Source: Strongylocentrotus purpuratus (Eukaryota; Echinodermata; Echinoidea; Camarodonta; Strongylocentrotidae). From it: a DNA stretch of 64,000 nt. Position 1 is the first letter of the stretch. The number at the start of each line of letters is the position of its first letter. A program made the translations under genes and the position numbers. Below the pieces are notes generated by a model. That model ran no database searches. It had not been told where the DNA came from and saw only the letters and a program-made list of their open reading frames with translations. Shown one piece after another: positions 39,771 to 50,976 of this stretch. The stretch spans positions 26,707,228 to 26,771,227 of the forward strand of contig NW_022145601.1 of assembly GCF_000002235.5 (NCBI RefSeq), in the 5' to 3' direction.

Positions 39771-40373
39771 AAACAAGACATTTTATATAGTAGATAAGAA
39801 CACTAATCAGCTTTATCACATACAGAGCATATGTAAAACACCTTCATCTTGTTACCATTAATACCAAATACTGGTAAGTTTTTCTCTGAATACGGCAAGG
39901 ATATTTATATATTTTAATTTACTTTTTATTTGACTTGAGAACCTACCTTTTATTACTGTGTATCATGATCTTTATATTATTTTGTACTTGTTGTAGTTAT
40001 AAAATGTTTGACTGGCCCTTTGAGTGGACTGAGTAGTATGTATAGATGAAGGAAGATTACATGCAGTAATGTATGGATGGTTCAATATATAGTAACCATG
40101 CCCAAAGGCAATTAATTGTGCAAATTGTCAAGAATATATTTGCTTTGCTCCACTTCTTGTTAATATGTATGATTTAAGCTGTTAAAGCTTTTGACATGAA
40201 AATGGTGTGAAAATAAAATTCTTATTAAATTTAATGGAAATATGAATTTCATAATACCTATCAATTATTCTTGTTTATATTGAGTATTTTTATTGTTTAG
40301 AATGAAGATGTTTTCTTTGTGATGAATTAAATTACCTTACTTTCCTACCTTACCTTACTAACACACTTTATAT
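39771..40373. other. Intergenic spacer
   Basis: No gene was recognised. GAAAATAAAATTCTTATT near 40208 contains a possible polyadenylation word. Confidence 0.5.
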
Positions 40374-40658
40374 CAGGCGCGGATACAGGGGGGGGGGCGG
40401 TGGCCAAGCGGGCCTTGCCCCCCCCCCCCCCCCACCGAGCGAAATATCGGCTGGCGCGATTTTCAAATTTTCGGGCTCAAAATAGGGAAAAATATTAGTG
40501 CTCACAACCTCCTCCTTCCCCCCCCCCCCCCCCCCCCCCCCCCACTGAGCGAAATATCAGCCGGCGTGATTTTCAAATTTCAGCACACTAAACTTCAAAT
40601 TGATTTCAAATTTGGGCCTCCCCCCCCCCCCCCCTTAGAAATTATGGATCCGCGCCTG
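40374..40658. mobile_element. hAT-like MITE with C-rich core
   Basis: Ends CAGGCGCGGAT and ATCCGCGCCTG are perfect 11-bp inverted repeats. Inside, two diverged tandem copies of a unit of about 110 bp (GAGCGAAATATCGGCTGG and GAGCGAAATATCAGCCGG) each follow a long C run. No matching target duplication was found. Confidence 0.75.
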
Positions 40659-40663
40659 ATTGG

Positions 40664-40992
40664 CGCAACCTGCTTTTTGTTAAATTTGAAAAGAAAAACA
40701 AACACAAGTATTTCCAAGTTTGACATAACTCTTTGTGTCATTTGAAATTGTTTCGTTTTGTTTTGTGCTACATCGTAACATTATTGCAAATTCAATAACC
40801 TTTTACAAAATCTTGCTTAGCTCGACAGTGTATTTTGTTCGGTTCATATGATTTGAAATTCATCCTGAAAAGTTTTTCATGAATTTATTCCTTTAAATGT
40901 TTATCAGTCAAGACATAATAATTCCTGTTTAGAGCTATCATCAAATATATATATATACAAAAGATGAAGAATGAAATAGATATTAATACCCA
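40664..40992 (+). repeat. Dispersed repeat, copy A
   Basis: CAAGTTTGACATAACTCTTT, GTTCATATGATTTGAA and CTGAAAAGTTTTTCATGAA recur in the same order at 42764-43045. Copy A directly abuts the MITE at 40374-40658. Confidence 0.88.
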
Positions 40993-41092
40993 ACCAAATT
41001 ATCCAAATTTGTTTTGCACTGGCGCCATCTCTTGATTTAATTTGACCATTCTATTGAAGAGCTCAGTTTGAGTGTGGAGGTATGGGCTCTTT

Positions 41093-41489
41093 ATAAGGCG
41101 CGTCCTCATCATCTCGAGATTGTCAAATAGCCCGCTATTTCTGATTTGGGAAATAATCCCGAAGTAATAAATCGCTTCTTCACTATCTCGAAATTCGACC
41201 TCGAAACTTGAAACTCGATCTTGAGAAATTAGCTCGAGATATTTTGCTCAGCGTTAGCGCTTATTGCGAATCTTCGGTCTAGTAAAGACGCACGGGACAA
41301 ATAGCTGGATATTTTGCCAAATAGTGGGATAACTATCCCAAGATATCTTGGGATGACAATCCCGACCAAATATCCCGCAAATTGCTACTTCGGTCTGATG
41401 AAGACGCAAATTAGCTGGATAGTTTGCGATTGGGATAGTTCAAATAGCTGGATATTTGGCAATCTCGAGATAGTGAAGGCAGGCCTTAT
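41093..41489. mobile_element. Inverted-repeat MITE, about 400 bp
   Basis: Left ATAAGGCGCGTCCTCAT with ATCTCGAGATTGTCAAATA and right, in reverse, ATAAGGCCTGCCTTCACT with ATCTCGAGATTGCCAAATA are terminal repeats. The centre contains the perfect palindrome ATCCCAAGATATCTTGGGAT and repeats of AATAGCTGGATATTT. Confidence 0.75.
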
Positions 41490-42763
41490 GTTCAGCTAGA
41501 AAACCGACCCTTTTTTCTTTCTTTTTGTCGTATTTATTTTTTCGAAAGTCCGGAAGAACTTGTATTCATTTTATATTTGTGACATCACAACAACTGACGA
41601 AGTGAACGAAATATTTCAACCCATTCTGTCTACATTTTCAGAACTTTTGGGGGCATTTTATTAAAAAAAATAACAAAAAGTAAAATTCATGTTTCCATTA
41701 TCAATCTATATTATTTTTTGCTCTTGTTTGTTTCATTATGTATTGTACTATTTCGCTATTTTTTAAGTTGTTTATTGTTTTACATTATATTACTATATTA
41801 AATATAGATGCTCAAGCTTGTCCCATCGCGGCGAAAACCTGTAAAATCTGTGAAGGACATCTTAGAATGGTGCCTTTAGAAAAATGGTGTTGCTAAAATT
41901 ACCTGATAGTTATTTAACTGATCACAATGATGTTAAAAAAAAAAACCGCAATTTGTGTACGTTCAAATGTGGATTGAAACCCTTTTCTTCATTAGAGCGT
42001 ATTATTCAATGTACAGAGCCCCCCCCCCCCCCCCCACCCAGGTGCGGAACCGAGATTTTCCACAAAAGGGCGTGAAATGTACTTAATTGCTGGTGCGAAG
42101 CCTTTACGGCATGGGGTCCGGGGCCCGCCTATTTTAAACCTTGAGTTCCATAATACTATGGTGCTCTTTTGCATACTTAAATGATTTCACTTCCTCGTCA
42201 TAATTTACGATAAAGCTGCAGGGAACAAGTCTCGCGACATAATTGCATTCAACATTTTAAAAAAGTATATCACAGGCATGGACCTATTTATATTTCGTTG
42301 TTTAGCCACATTACTATTGAGGCTTCGTAGCCTCTAATAAAGAAAAGCTCTAATGATAAGAACCCTACCATGTACAGAGCCCCACCCCGCTCTGTACCGT
42401 GATGGTCTACCTTCGGTTAATACCGATTATTCCATCTCCGAATGCTTAGAAGTTTTCCGAAACCCTCCAATAGTAATTTTGTAAGCAAAAATGTGAGCAA
42501 TTGATTTTAAATCCTGTGAATTGTTTTCTTGTTCAATTCTTAGGACAAAGACAAATATTGTTTTCTTTTTAATGATTTAATTTCATTCGATTTCAAATAA
42601 TTTCATTTCTTTTCATTGTAATTAATTTAACTTTTCATGGGTTCGGTATTTACAAAGTATGTCCGTGTATTCCATTCATGGGACCGTCTTGTAGTCGGTT
42701 GTATTGCACAAGATTGTTCTCTTCTTTTAAAATCAGACGGTACTGTGTTTAGATTTCACATGG
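41490..42763. other. Intergenic spacer with C tract and small hairpins
   Basis: A C tract lies at about 42020-42036. GAGGCT-TCGT-AGCCTC (about 42319) and GTACAGAGC paired with GCTCTGTAC (42373-42398) form small hairpins. No gene was recognised. Confidence 0.55.
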
Positions 42764-43045
42764 GCGCAGCCTGCTTTTTGTTAAAAAGAAGAAAAAAAAA
42801 ACAAGTAGGCTATTCCCAAGTTTGACATAACTCTTTGTGTCATTTGAAATTGTTTGGTGTAATATCGTTACATTCTTTAAAATCTTGCTCAAACTCAAAA
42901 GTTTATTCATTTGGTTCATATGATTTGAATTTCAACCTGAAAAGTTTTTCATGAACTCAAGACATAGTAATGCCAGTAATTCCTGTTTAGTTCTATCAAC
43001 AAATACATATACAAAACACGAAGAATAGAATGAATATTTACAATA
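42764..43045 (+). repeat. Dispersed repeat, copy B
   Basis: Second copy of the 40664-40992 repeat with indels, same orientation. Confidence 0.88.
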
Positions 43046-43614
43046 CTTACCTAACACTGTATTTCGAAAAGATATCAGACATTTCATTATGACCCCCCCC
43101 CCCCCTCACAAAAAAGATTGACTTTTTATGTTGCATGAACTAAAAAAAGATACCAAACCAGCGCATGTAGGCCTATATGTAGTAACCGCAAATACCAATA
43201 TATAATTATGATGCTGAATTCATTTGCTATTTCCATATTAGTTGTGCTTTTCTTAATTGCAGAAATTTACAAATCGCAAATTGTCCACTGCTGTAAAGTC
43301 TTGACAAATTATTGCTTTATCTTTGTAGTTTTTTTTTTTGTGATACTTACATGTACCTATCTCCAAAGATAAATTATCCAATAAAAGTCATTTGGATGTC
43401 ATTTATTTTCACTTTAAAGAGCTTGCAATAATATGTTCGAGTAATAAATTCGACTTTTAGTCACAACGGCTTTTGAATGCAAGAAAAACGCATGGCAATT
43501 TGTAAATTTCAGGAATTGGAAAATATAACAAAGAAAGAGAAATTGAAATTGATTTGTAATGGAATTGAATTAAAAATAAATATAATTTGATATGTTATCG
43601 AATACAGTGTTTGT
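43046..43614. other. 3' flank of the kinase gene
   Basis: TTTATT at 43402-43407 is AATAAA on the minus strand, about 210 bp past the stop codon, and a plausible polyadenylation signal. A C tract lies near 43093. Confidence 0.45.
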
Positions 43615-43830
43615 CTACATCATTCTCTCCAGCTCGGCTACGACTTCATCGATGCTAGGTCGGCAGAGTTTAGAGCTCTGTCGACAGATGTTGCCGATGG
43701 CGGTTAGATCGGCGTTGGTCGTAGCACCTCCCATTAAGGTGAGAAGTCTTCCGAGCTGGAACACGTCACTCGAGACTGAGGTCAGCACGTCATCGAGGGC
43801 GCATTCAGGGGCGATGTGGACGTACACCTC
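43615..43830 (-). CDS. Kinase exon 10 (C-lobe, stop)
   Basis: It encodes residues 453-523: VYVHIAPEC (APE motif), SSDVFQLGRLL (helix F Asp474) and CRPSIDEVVAELERMM at the C terminus. Stop TAG at 43617-43615. Acceptor TTTGTACAG. Confidence 0.93.
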   Translation of the reverse strand, partial: EVYVHIAPECALDDVLTSVSSDVFQLGRLLTLMGGATTNADLTAIGNICRQSSKLCRPSIDEVVAELERMM

Positions 43831-46800
43831 CTGTACAAATAAGAGGGGAACACATGACGATTGAAATTCTTTAAAATAACGGTCTTTATAATAACGGGTA
43901 TTTGTTTATATTTTTAACTGCTTGTACATCAACTTCATTGCACACCGAGAAGATCACAAGCTACTGAAATACAAATGATATAAACTTGAGTGAAATAATA
44001 TGACATAATGCGGGTAGATAGCCAAGAAAGGGAAGCGTGCCGGGCCCAATTCTGAATATTCTTGAGATCCTGTGGGCACATTGTCTTTGGTATTAACAAA
44101 AATATGAAAAACAATAATTAGCCAAATAATCATGTTAGTAATGTCGATCTATTCGCTTGTTCTGCCCCTTTCCCTTTTCTCACACACACACAAAAATGAT
44201 TTACCACATTTTATAGAAATAAAATTAGAAGGGGAAAAAGACAATAATCAGCATACCCTTCTACGGTACTTCTCCTTGTTTTCATCGGAAAAGCGGTAGA
44301 AGTAAGGTGCATCGCAAGGACACGCGAGCCCGAAGTCCACGATAACTGCTTGCCACCGACCAGTTGGTGTCTTCCGGAGCAAGCAGTTATCTTCTTTAAG
44401 GTCGTTCATGAGAAAGCCTTTCTCATGGATGCGACCTAGGGACTTGGCGATGTCGAGAGCCAGAGCAAGCCTGTTGGAAGAAAAAAGAACGGTAATTGGT
44501 TTAACAAAAAAGCTGGTTGATGCATTTATTCAGCGTTATTTTATACAAACTGTCTACTGCCCTAAAGTACGACGACATCATCATCATCGTTTACTTTACC
44601 TTGGTCGAAAGTGGCAAATGGAGATCAATCTCTTTCCACAGACTGCTGTCATATCCACTAGGCCTCTATCAAAATAATGTAGCACTCACATAAAGACTTT
44701 TGATCGTTCAAAGACTGACAGATTTAAAGAGAAACTCATCTGTACTCACCAGTCTTGCTGACTAAGGGCTAGCTTTCGCATGCCACGGCTCAGTGTCCAG
44801 GACTCTCCCGTCATCGTATCCCCGACGAAATCCATCGCAAGACCTATCTTACCTGGGCTGATCTCCAAGCATCCAAGAAAAGTGGGAAAGCAATCCTCCC
44901 TGCCGAGAACGTCAAGGATGAAAGCTTCTGACTGAATGGCTTTCACCTGTCAGGTAGAACAAAAACAAAGAAACTTGTGTATAGATACAAATTCATGACC
45001 ATTAATATCAGTATTGTTGTTTTTATGTTTTCATCATCATTCTCATTCTTCCCTTTCTTTAGTCACCGTCTGTCGCTACAATGCTCAGTCATAAAGGGGC
45101 GGTAACCAAATTATTTTGTTAATTTAGTTAGTTAAACCAACCTTCCTTGTCATTGCTTTGATGTCGTCAGGTAGTTCGAAGGTTTTCAGCGCGATCGGAT
45201 GGTCGGTTGCACGATGACGATAGAGATGTACCGTCCCGTTGGCCCCACTGCCCAAAAAGACGTCGCTACCGCCCTTGTGAAACGACATCAGATCAGACAT
45301 CCCCCAAACGTAGGAGGAGGCTGATGGGCCTTGGGCTGGGACAGCTGCTCTGCTCGAAGGCGAAGTGGTTCCACCATCAGGAGCACTCACTTTTGGAGAT
45401 CTGGTTAGAGAAGAAAGATATCAAAGTAATAAAAAAAAAAATTAAAAAAAATCAAACAAACAAATCACAAAAACCTTCTCCGATTTTCGCATTTGCCCAC
45501 TTAAATGAAAAAGTAATCAAATGTTATCATTTGTTTTAGAAATTTCCAAACAAAAATATTTTGTTAAATGTTGTTATCGAAAAAATAACGTTGTCTTACC
45601 GTGAAGCTGTGTGTGGAGTAAGTTGGAGAACCACAGGGGCCTGAGCGGGCAGAGGAACTGTTAGAGGGGTACCAGTAGGATGGGTACCTGGGCCACTAGC
45701 CCAAGGGCTGGGGCTAGGTGGTCTAATGAAAAAATGGAAAAACAGAAGAATTCGTTCATGTTTATCCTTTCATTCCACAAGATAGTACTTTATGACCAGA
45801 CTAGTGGCAGATCCAAGAGCACACAAACGTTGCTTGCATCTCTGTAGAATGTGATATATATACATTTTTTTTAATTTTTTTAATTTTTAATTTATTTATT
45901 TATTTATTCATGGTTTCCGCGTGTATTCATTCTTTTAATTATTAGTTAATTAATTAATAAATTCATCTGTAATCCGAGTTTTATTTCATCATTTATTTGT
46001 TTGTTTGTATGTTTTGTTTATCACTATTTTTGTTTACATAGGGTAGCCCTTTGTTTGTGCATGATTCTTACATGAGGGATAATGGGATGGTGTCGATGGG
46101 GGCTGTGCTAGGAGTAGATGGATGAGTGGGTGCTACTCCATTGTATAATGGTGCTGTCGATGGTGTTTGGGGATTATCTCCAGAACACCTAAAAGACAAC
46201 AGAAACACCGACATAACATTTCCCATCATGACATTGGCCTCCTGTGAGTAATTCGATATTGATTCCATGGCGTTATGCTCTTCACAAAAAGTTGGAAATA
46301 TTAACTATGTTTCTCAATTACACCACTTTAAATTAACGAGAGCATTACTATTTCACTTTTATTGTGCTTAATGTATTTTTGTTGTTGATATTTACCAAGA
46401 GACACAAGTAGATGGGCCGCTGTCGGCAGGAGAGAGGACCGTCGGCTCCCATGTCAGATCCTGAAGGGAAAAAAGAAAAGAAAATCACTTTTTCTCATGG
46501 ACATTCTATAGTTATACAACTATGAATATATTTGTTTGAATCATATTAGCCTGCCTTCTTTTTCTCGATTTTGAAATAAGAGAACCCTATCGGAAGAGAC
46601 AAAAATGGTGAAAACCAATGGGACTAATGAAAGGCAACATTGTTATACCGTCAAACCGATATGCAACAAAAATAGAAAAATAAATAAATAAATAGTTTAC
46701 TTGGAGATTCTTCAAAGCAGCATCTTTCTGCTTTCTGGTCTCAGCCAGCTCTAGCTCCAAGACTTGAAAATTCATGGCCTGGTCCAGGTACCTCTCCTCA

Positions 46801-47945
46801 AATGCCTTAGCCCTTCTCTCTGCGGACACTCTCCTCCTCTCTGATTCTGTCACCAGAGAGCTGATCTTAGTGAGGAGGGCTGTGCTATCTCCATCAGCCC
46901 TTACTCCAAGCCGAGTTGCCAGGCTCTGTCATCCAAAACAAAGCAAGAAGATTTTTTTTTTTAATTAAAAAAAAGATCATTTTGAAATTTGGGTTTCTTA
47001 TTTCAATCTCTGAAATTTGTTATAAATATTATATGATACTTGTTTTTGTATGAAAGCATCAGACATACAATTCAGTTTTTATCTAATATGGTTTAAAACT
47101 TTAAATAAACTCATTCTTAACTTAACTTGTTAAAAATTAATCAATTTTTAATTTATACCGCCCTAAAGTAATTACAATTTGGCCCTTTGACACATTAATT
47201 TACACAAATATCATAGTCATTAATATTGAGATGAATTATATTTCATTTTATATTATTGTTACTATTGATATTACCAACATATTATGCGATATTAGTAGTT
47301 TCACCATTGCCATCATAATTGCCATATTGAAATCGTTGATTTCATACTATCGATGATATATATTTCTAGCGCAAAAATGGGGAAATCCGATTTGATTGAT
47401 TTCAACTACATGTATTATTACTTTACTAGTACTCAAGACTTACAGCAATGCCTTGCTGAAGTTGTTCTTTCTCCAAGTTGTTCTGGAGGTACTTCAAAAG
47501 GAGTTTGCCCGACATAGCTTGTGTGGGTGAGATGGTAGAAGGCGGAGAGAAGCTGGGGTCTTGGAAGGACCTACATAGCTCCTGTTTATATTAAGTTTTA
47601 GGCAAAAATTGTTACTTTTCTTTTGTATCGTATGTCCAAATATACGGCTATATCATACAGTAGGCTACCTACACAATTCCATGCAGTGACTATGCATGGT
47701 AAACGCAAAGTCTACAGTCTAAATGTACAATATTTTCTTTTTTCGTATTTTCTTCCAAATAACTGTTTTTTTTTCTTCTTCATTTTGTTAACATTTTTGC
47801 CTATATATTTTACGTTGGCTATCATTTTGTTGTTGATCGTTTGAAGTATTTGTCGTATCTATCTGTTTCTAGATCATTTTTCTTATTCTTTTATTTATTT
47901 CATTTCATGTTTTATTTTCTTGCTTACATCCTGGGGGATAGCCAT
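43615..47945 (-). CDS. Coiled-coil protein kinase, 10-exon gene
   Basis: Exons in transcript order: 47945-47928, 47581-47444, 46925-46701, 46460-46396, 46188-46072, 45722-45600, 45400-45142, 44946-44750, 44470-44257 and 43830-43615. Introns are GT..AG and phases join to 523 residues. Residues 53-127 are charged and likely coiled coil (RRRVSAERRAKAFEERYL). Residues 128-265 are rich in Pro, Ser and Thr. The kinase domain follows: glycine loop GSGANGTV (279-286 region), Lys301 (IALK), Glu322, catalytic Asp404 with Lys406 and Asn409, DFG at 426-428, APE at 459-461, and Asp474 for helix F. HRD is replaced by MND, so it is a non-RD kinase. All catalytic residues remain, so activity is likely. It resembles unclassified or TKL-like invertebrate kinases; substrate and exact family are not assigned. 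Confidence 0.88.
44257..44470 (-). CDS. Kinase exon 9 (catalytic loop and DFG)
   Basis: It encodes residues 381-452: IHEKGFLMNDLKEDNCLL, then AVIVDFGLACPC. The catalytic Asp, Lys and Asn are intact; His and Arg of HRD are Met and Asn. Donor AGG|GTATGC. Confidence 0.95.
44528..44665 (-). mobile_element. SINE fragment in a kinase intron
   Basis: AGTGGCAAATGGAGATCAAT and CAGCGTTATTTTATAC align in order with the minus-strand SINE at 30566-30850. The tRNA-like head is missing. Confidence 0.65.
44750..44946 (-). CDS. Kinase exon 8 (helix C and hinge)
   Basis: It encodes residues 316-381. Glu322 in QSEAFILDVL is the candidate helix C glutamate; IGLAMDFVGDTM fits strand 5 and the hinge. Donor ACTG|GTGAGT. 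Confidence 0.93.
45142..45400 (-). CDS. Kinase exon 7 (linker and glycine loop)
   Basis: It encodes residues 229-315: a Ser/Pro/Ala linker, then DVFLGSGANGTVHLYRH and the ATP-anchoring lysine in PIALKTF. Donor AAG|GTTGGT. Confidence 0.95.
45600..45722 (-). CDS. Kinase exon 6 (Pro-rich linker)
   Basis: It encodes residues 188-229, PPSPSPWASGPGTHPTGTPL and similar low-complexity sequence. Acceptor TTCATTAG, donor CACG|GTAAGA; phases 2 and 2 fit its neighbours. Confidence 0.8.
46072..46188 (-). CDS. Kinase exon 5 (Ser/Thr/Pro linker)
   Basis: It encodes residues 149-188, with the repeated word PSTAP (TPSTAPLYNG, TPSTAPIDT). Acceptor GTCTTTTAG, donor CTCAT|GTAAGA. Confidence 0.8.
46396..46460 (-). 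CDS. Kinase exon 4
   Basis: It encodes residues 128-149, DLTWEPTVLSPADSGPSTCV. Short, but with a good acceptor (CCCTTCAG), donor (CTTG|GTAAAT) and matching phase. Confidence 0.78.
46701..46925 (-). CDS. Kinase exon 3 (coiled coil)
   Basis: It encodes residues 53-127. Heptad-like charged helix from TESERRRVSAERR to LELELAETRKQKDAALKNLQ, suggesting dimerisation or scaffold binding. Acceptor GATGACAG, donor CAA|GTAAAC, phase 0. Confidence 0.88.
46926..47443. other. Kinase intron 2
   Basis: AT-rich with no element recognised. Confidence 0.5.
47444..47581 (-). CDS. Kinase exon 2
   Basis: It encodes residues 7-52, ending SGKLLLKYLQNNLEKEQLQQ, the start of the helical region. Acceptor ATAAACAG, donor GCT|GTAAGT, phase 0 on both sides. 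An internal ATG (TQAM) could be an alternative start. Confidence 0.85.
47928..47945 (-). CDS. Kinase exon 1, candidate start
   Basis: ATG at 47945 gives MAIPQD and a donor GAT|GTAAGC in phase 0, which fits exon 2 exactly. It is tiny and unsupported by homology, so the true start may lie upstream or in exon 2. Confidence 0.45.
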
Positions 47946-48478
47946 CGGTGGTCGGATGGCGACAGGAAAAGCTGACCCGATACAGGGTAAAGGTCTGCCA
48001 AGGATATAGGGGTGTGGGGAGCGAATGCGTCCGACGCAAAACATTTCCAGTGATATTATTTAGAAACTGTGATCTAAACGAGGAAGGGCGAAGGAGAAAA
48101 GGAGACGGAGATGAAATGCACAAATAGCACATGAAAAGAAAAGGGGAGATAATGTCATCACGTAAGCGGGTTTGGCAGACATCATGATCAAGATCATTAA
48201 CATGCATGTTTATGATACGGGAATGGATGTGAACAACAACAAAAGTCAACGAAAAGTTCTTTTTGCTTCGATAAAATATAGAGTAGATCTATTATTCCGT
48301 TTTTCTTCAAATTTGCTCTAAATAATCATTAATGTGTAAGAATTAGGTACTTACGTGGCGGATGGAAATAAGATCTTTTAAAAGAGTGAAAAATAGGCTT
48401 GAACTGTCAAAAGTTTGGCAGAAAGTTCTCGAGATCGCAAAAGTGCTAGAGAATGTGATTTGTGTACATTTTTGTTAC
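47946..48478 (-). other. Possible 5' UTR/promoter side of the kinase gene
   Basis: Relatively GC-balanced DNA precedes the candidate ATG on the minus strand. No TATA box is assignable. The longest minus-strand open frame here is in a different frame from MAIPQD and has no recognisable domain. Confidence 0.35.
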
Positions 48479-48602
48479 CAGGGCGATAGCTAGGGCGTAA
48501 ATACTTGCAACGCGCAGCGCATACATGAAGCGCGTCATTATGCTTCCAGTTTAGTGGCCCGTATTGGCGCTAAACGCTTTAACTACGCCCTGCCACGCCC
48601 TG
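48479..48602. mobile_element. Small CAGGGCG-ended MITE candidate
   Basis: The left end CAGGGCGATAGCTAGGGCGT and the reverse of the right end CAGGGCGTGGCAGGGCGTAG are inverted relatives. The length is 124 bp; no clear target duplication was found. Confidence 0.5.
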
Positions 48603-48615
48603 TAATGCGCATAAG

Positions 48616-48951
48616 CCAATGACTTGTGACGATACTGTCATTCAAATTATCAATGTCAATGTAATGACGTCATCAGAGTTTCACATAACTGACCAATCAT
48701 GGAGCATGAACCTTGCTTTCTTTCGAAAAAAATTGTTTGCTTACCAATAAAAAAAACATTTCGTTCCACCTTTACATGAAATTTAATGATAAAATTGTTT
48801 GTTTTTTTAGTATAAAAGGGGATGAAACTGAACGAAAAAGCAATGCTTATTTATCATTTAAAAAACTAAAATAAAGAAAATATTCCTTAACTGACCAATC
48901 ACGAAAAGCCTACTATTCATGACGAGCGTTAAAGCAATCTTTTTAACCAAT
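48616..48951. promoter_or_regulatory. CRE and CCAAT box cluster upstream of the kinase gene
   Basis: A perfect CRE palindrome TGACGTCA lies at 48665-48672. CCAAT words, all in the same orientation, lie at 48616-48620, 48693-48697, 48895-48899 and 48947-48951. The position, 0.7-1 kb upstream of the candidate start, fits a promoter-proximal region. Function is inferred only. Confidence 0.35.
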
Positions 48952-50904
48952 CAGAAGTGATACCTTTCTCAGGTGGAGGGAGGGGGAGGGCCGAAATAGA
49001 TTTGCCCGAATTAGATTGATTTTGGATTATAGGAAATGGAAGTAATTTTGCCGCCAGGCTAACACCTACAAACTATGCGTGACCTGATCCTATCGTCGGA
49101 GTCATCTTCATATGAGGAGTTAATTATTTTACAGATTGTGCTCCGGCATAATGCTTATCCATTTTCTTCCCCCACCACCTGCCTGCTCTCACCTTTACGG
49201 CTTCTTTTTGCATTGCTGATCGTCAACGAAACGGAGTTAAGTCTTTTGTCAGCTCTGTTTGTTGCTACGACAGGCAGCCTGTGAAAACAAATTTGTTTAA
49301 TCAAATTATTGAAATGCAAGCATTCTTTAAACAAACAGAACTTTGTTATTCCTGGCTCATTTTCCTGATTGAGGTGTCATATGAAAGGCCAGAAAATGAA
49401 ATTTCTAGAAATGTGATTTTCTCTTTGAAATTCAGATACCGCCCGCAAAATGACTATTTGGTTTCCTCTATTCAAAGTATTTTTAATCACTCCATGCGTG
49501 AAATATGCATCATATGAGTTGCATCAAATAAAAGACATGATAAAACATTTATAAATCTCGGTTTCGTTTTTTCTGGGACGCACTGTATAGGATGAGTTAA
49601 CCATTGCAAGGATACATGCAGAGGAAGTTTATTTTTGCCTCCTTTGTTTTGTAAAGAAACTTCAATGAAAGTCGCATTATTATTTGAATGAGACGGTTGA
49701 GTTAATTATTCAATCGGATTTTCGTGAGTGATGAAGCGAGTAAAGATGCTACATGGTTTGGCTTTCATTGTACTGCAATGTGATTCCTTTGTTAATCATT
49801 GATCTGCTCCTTGGACTATCGATCAGACCGATCGATAATGTTTGCTTATTTTCAAGGGGTATGCAATTGTCACTGAACACAAGAAAAATTTCTGAAGAAA
49901 GAAAAAGGCGAGTTCGCCTTAAGTTCTACACGACGTGACAGAATAAAACTGCATGGTCCGGTAAGTTTTTATCTCTTTGTGCTTTAAACTAAACAACTTT
50001 CAACTAACATACAGTAACATTTGTTTGGTGACGATTTACTGTGTTTATCATATTTAGGGCCAATCTTGAAAATTAAGTTGATACGCGGGTACAAGATTGA
50101 GTTCAGTCAGCAACTACATGACTTTTTATGTTATTTTCTGCATGAATCTATTTTGAAATCAATCAATTTACCAGTAACTGTGTATAGATGAAAGTAATTA
50201 ATACTGCAGCTTGATTACTTTCTGGTGAAATGGTCATTTCCATTCAAGTTAATTTTATCATGTATATGAGAATGCTATTGTTACTCAAATGTCGAGATTG
50301 GCTCTACGATCTGTAAGCAAGGATCATTATTTTCGAACCAAGGGGAGTTGAACCTATATCTTCTGCTATCCAGGCAGCTAATAGTACCACCAGGCCATTG
50401 TAGGTGATACAGTAGGAATAAAACATCCCAATCCTCATAATTCAGACTCACTTATTCATCCAGGATCCCTAGTTGATCACAATTAATAAAATAAGATAAG
50501 TGAATCACATTACCAATCCATCATTTTCGGTATTTTTTTTCTATGAAAAGACTTATTTCACAACCATTCAACTTTTGCCAGCCACTTTTTACATTTTCAG
50601 TATTGGAGCCAGGATTCTCGGGCAAGAGGGCATAAGTCGAAAAATCTCAAAAAGGGGGGAAAAGGAAGAAAAAAAGTTCATCACATTTTAAGTGGTGGGG
50701 CCTACCTATGGGGTTTATGATAACCGACGGGACAAAAAACAAAACAAAACCGGTGACACATTTTCTTATACTTCATGTTTACCTATAAGCAATGACTGAT
50801 TGGATTTGACGGAGGTGGGGAGCTTTTGATCCTCGGGATTCGCCACCGTTTTAAAACGCCCTTTTCGAATGGTCACAAACGTGATCCACCAAATTTGACT
50901 TAGG
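48952..50904. other. Intergenic spacer
   Basis: No gene was recognised apart from the terminal sequence at 49553-49587. Short open frames here lack domain signatures. Confidence 0.5.
49553..49587. repeat. Mariner-like terminal sequence
   Basis: TCGTTTTTTCTGGGACGCAC is the inverted counterpart of the end at 24955-24990, followed by TGTA. The partner end within this locus was not found. Confidence 0.45.
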
Positions 50905-50906
50905 CC

Positions 50907-50970
<64 letters not shown>

Positions 50971-50976
50971 ATATAT
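50905..50976. repeat. (TA)n microsatellite
   Basis: About 70 bp of alternating TA interrupted by TGTA at two places. Confidence 0.97.

Noticed and set aside
47905..48249. 114-codon minus-strand frame upstream of the kinase
   Set aside because: Different frame from the candidate MAIPQD start; no domain; likely UTR or promoter DNA.
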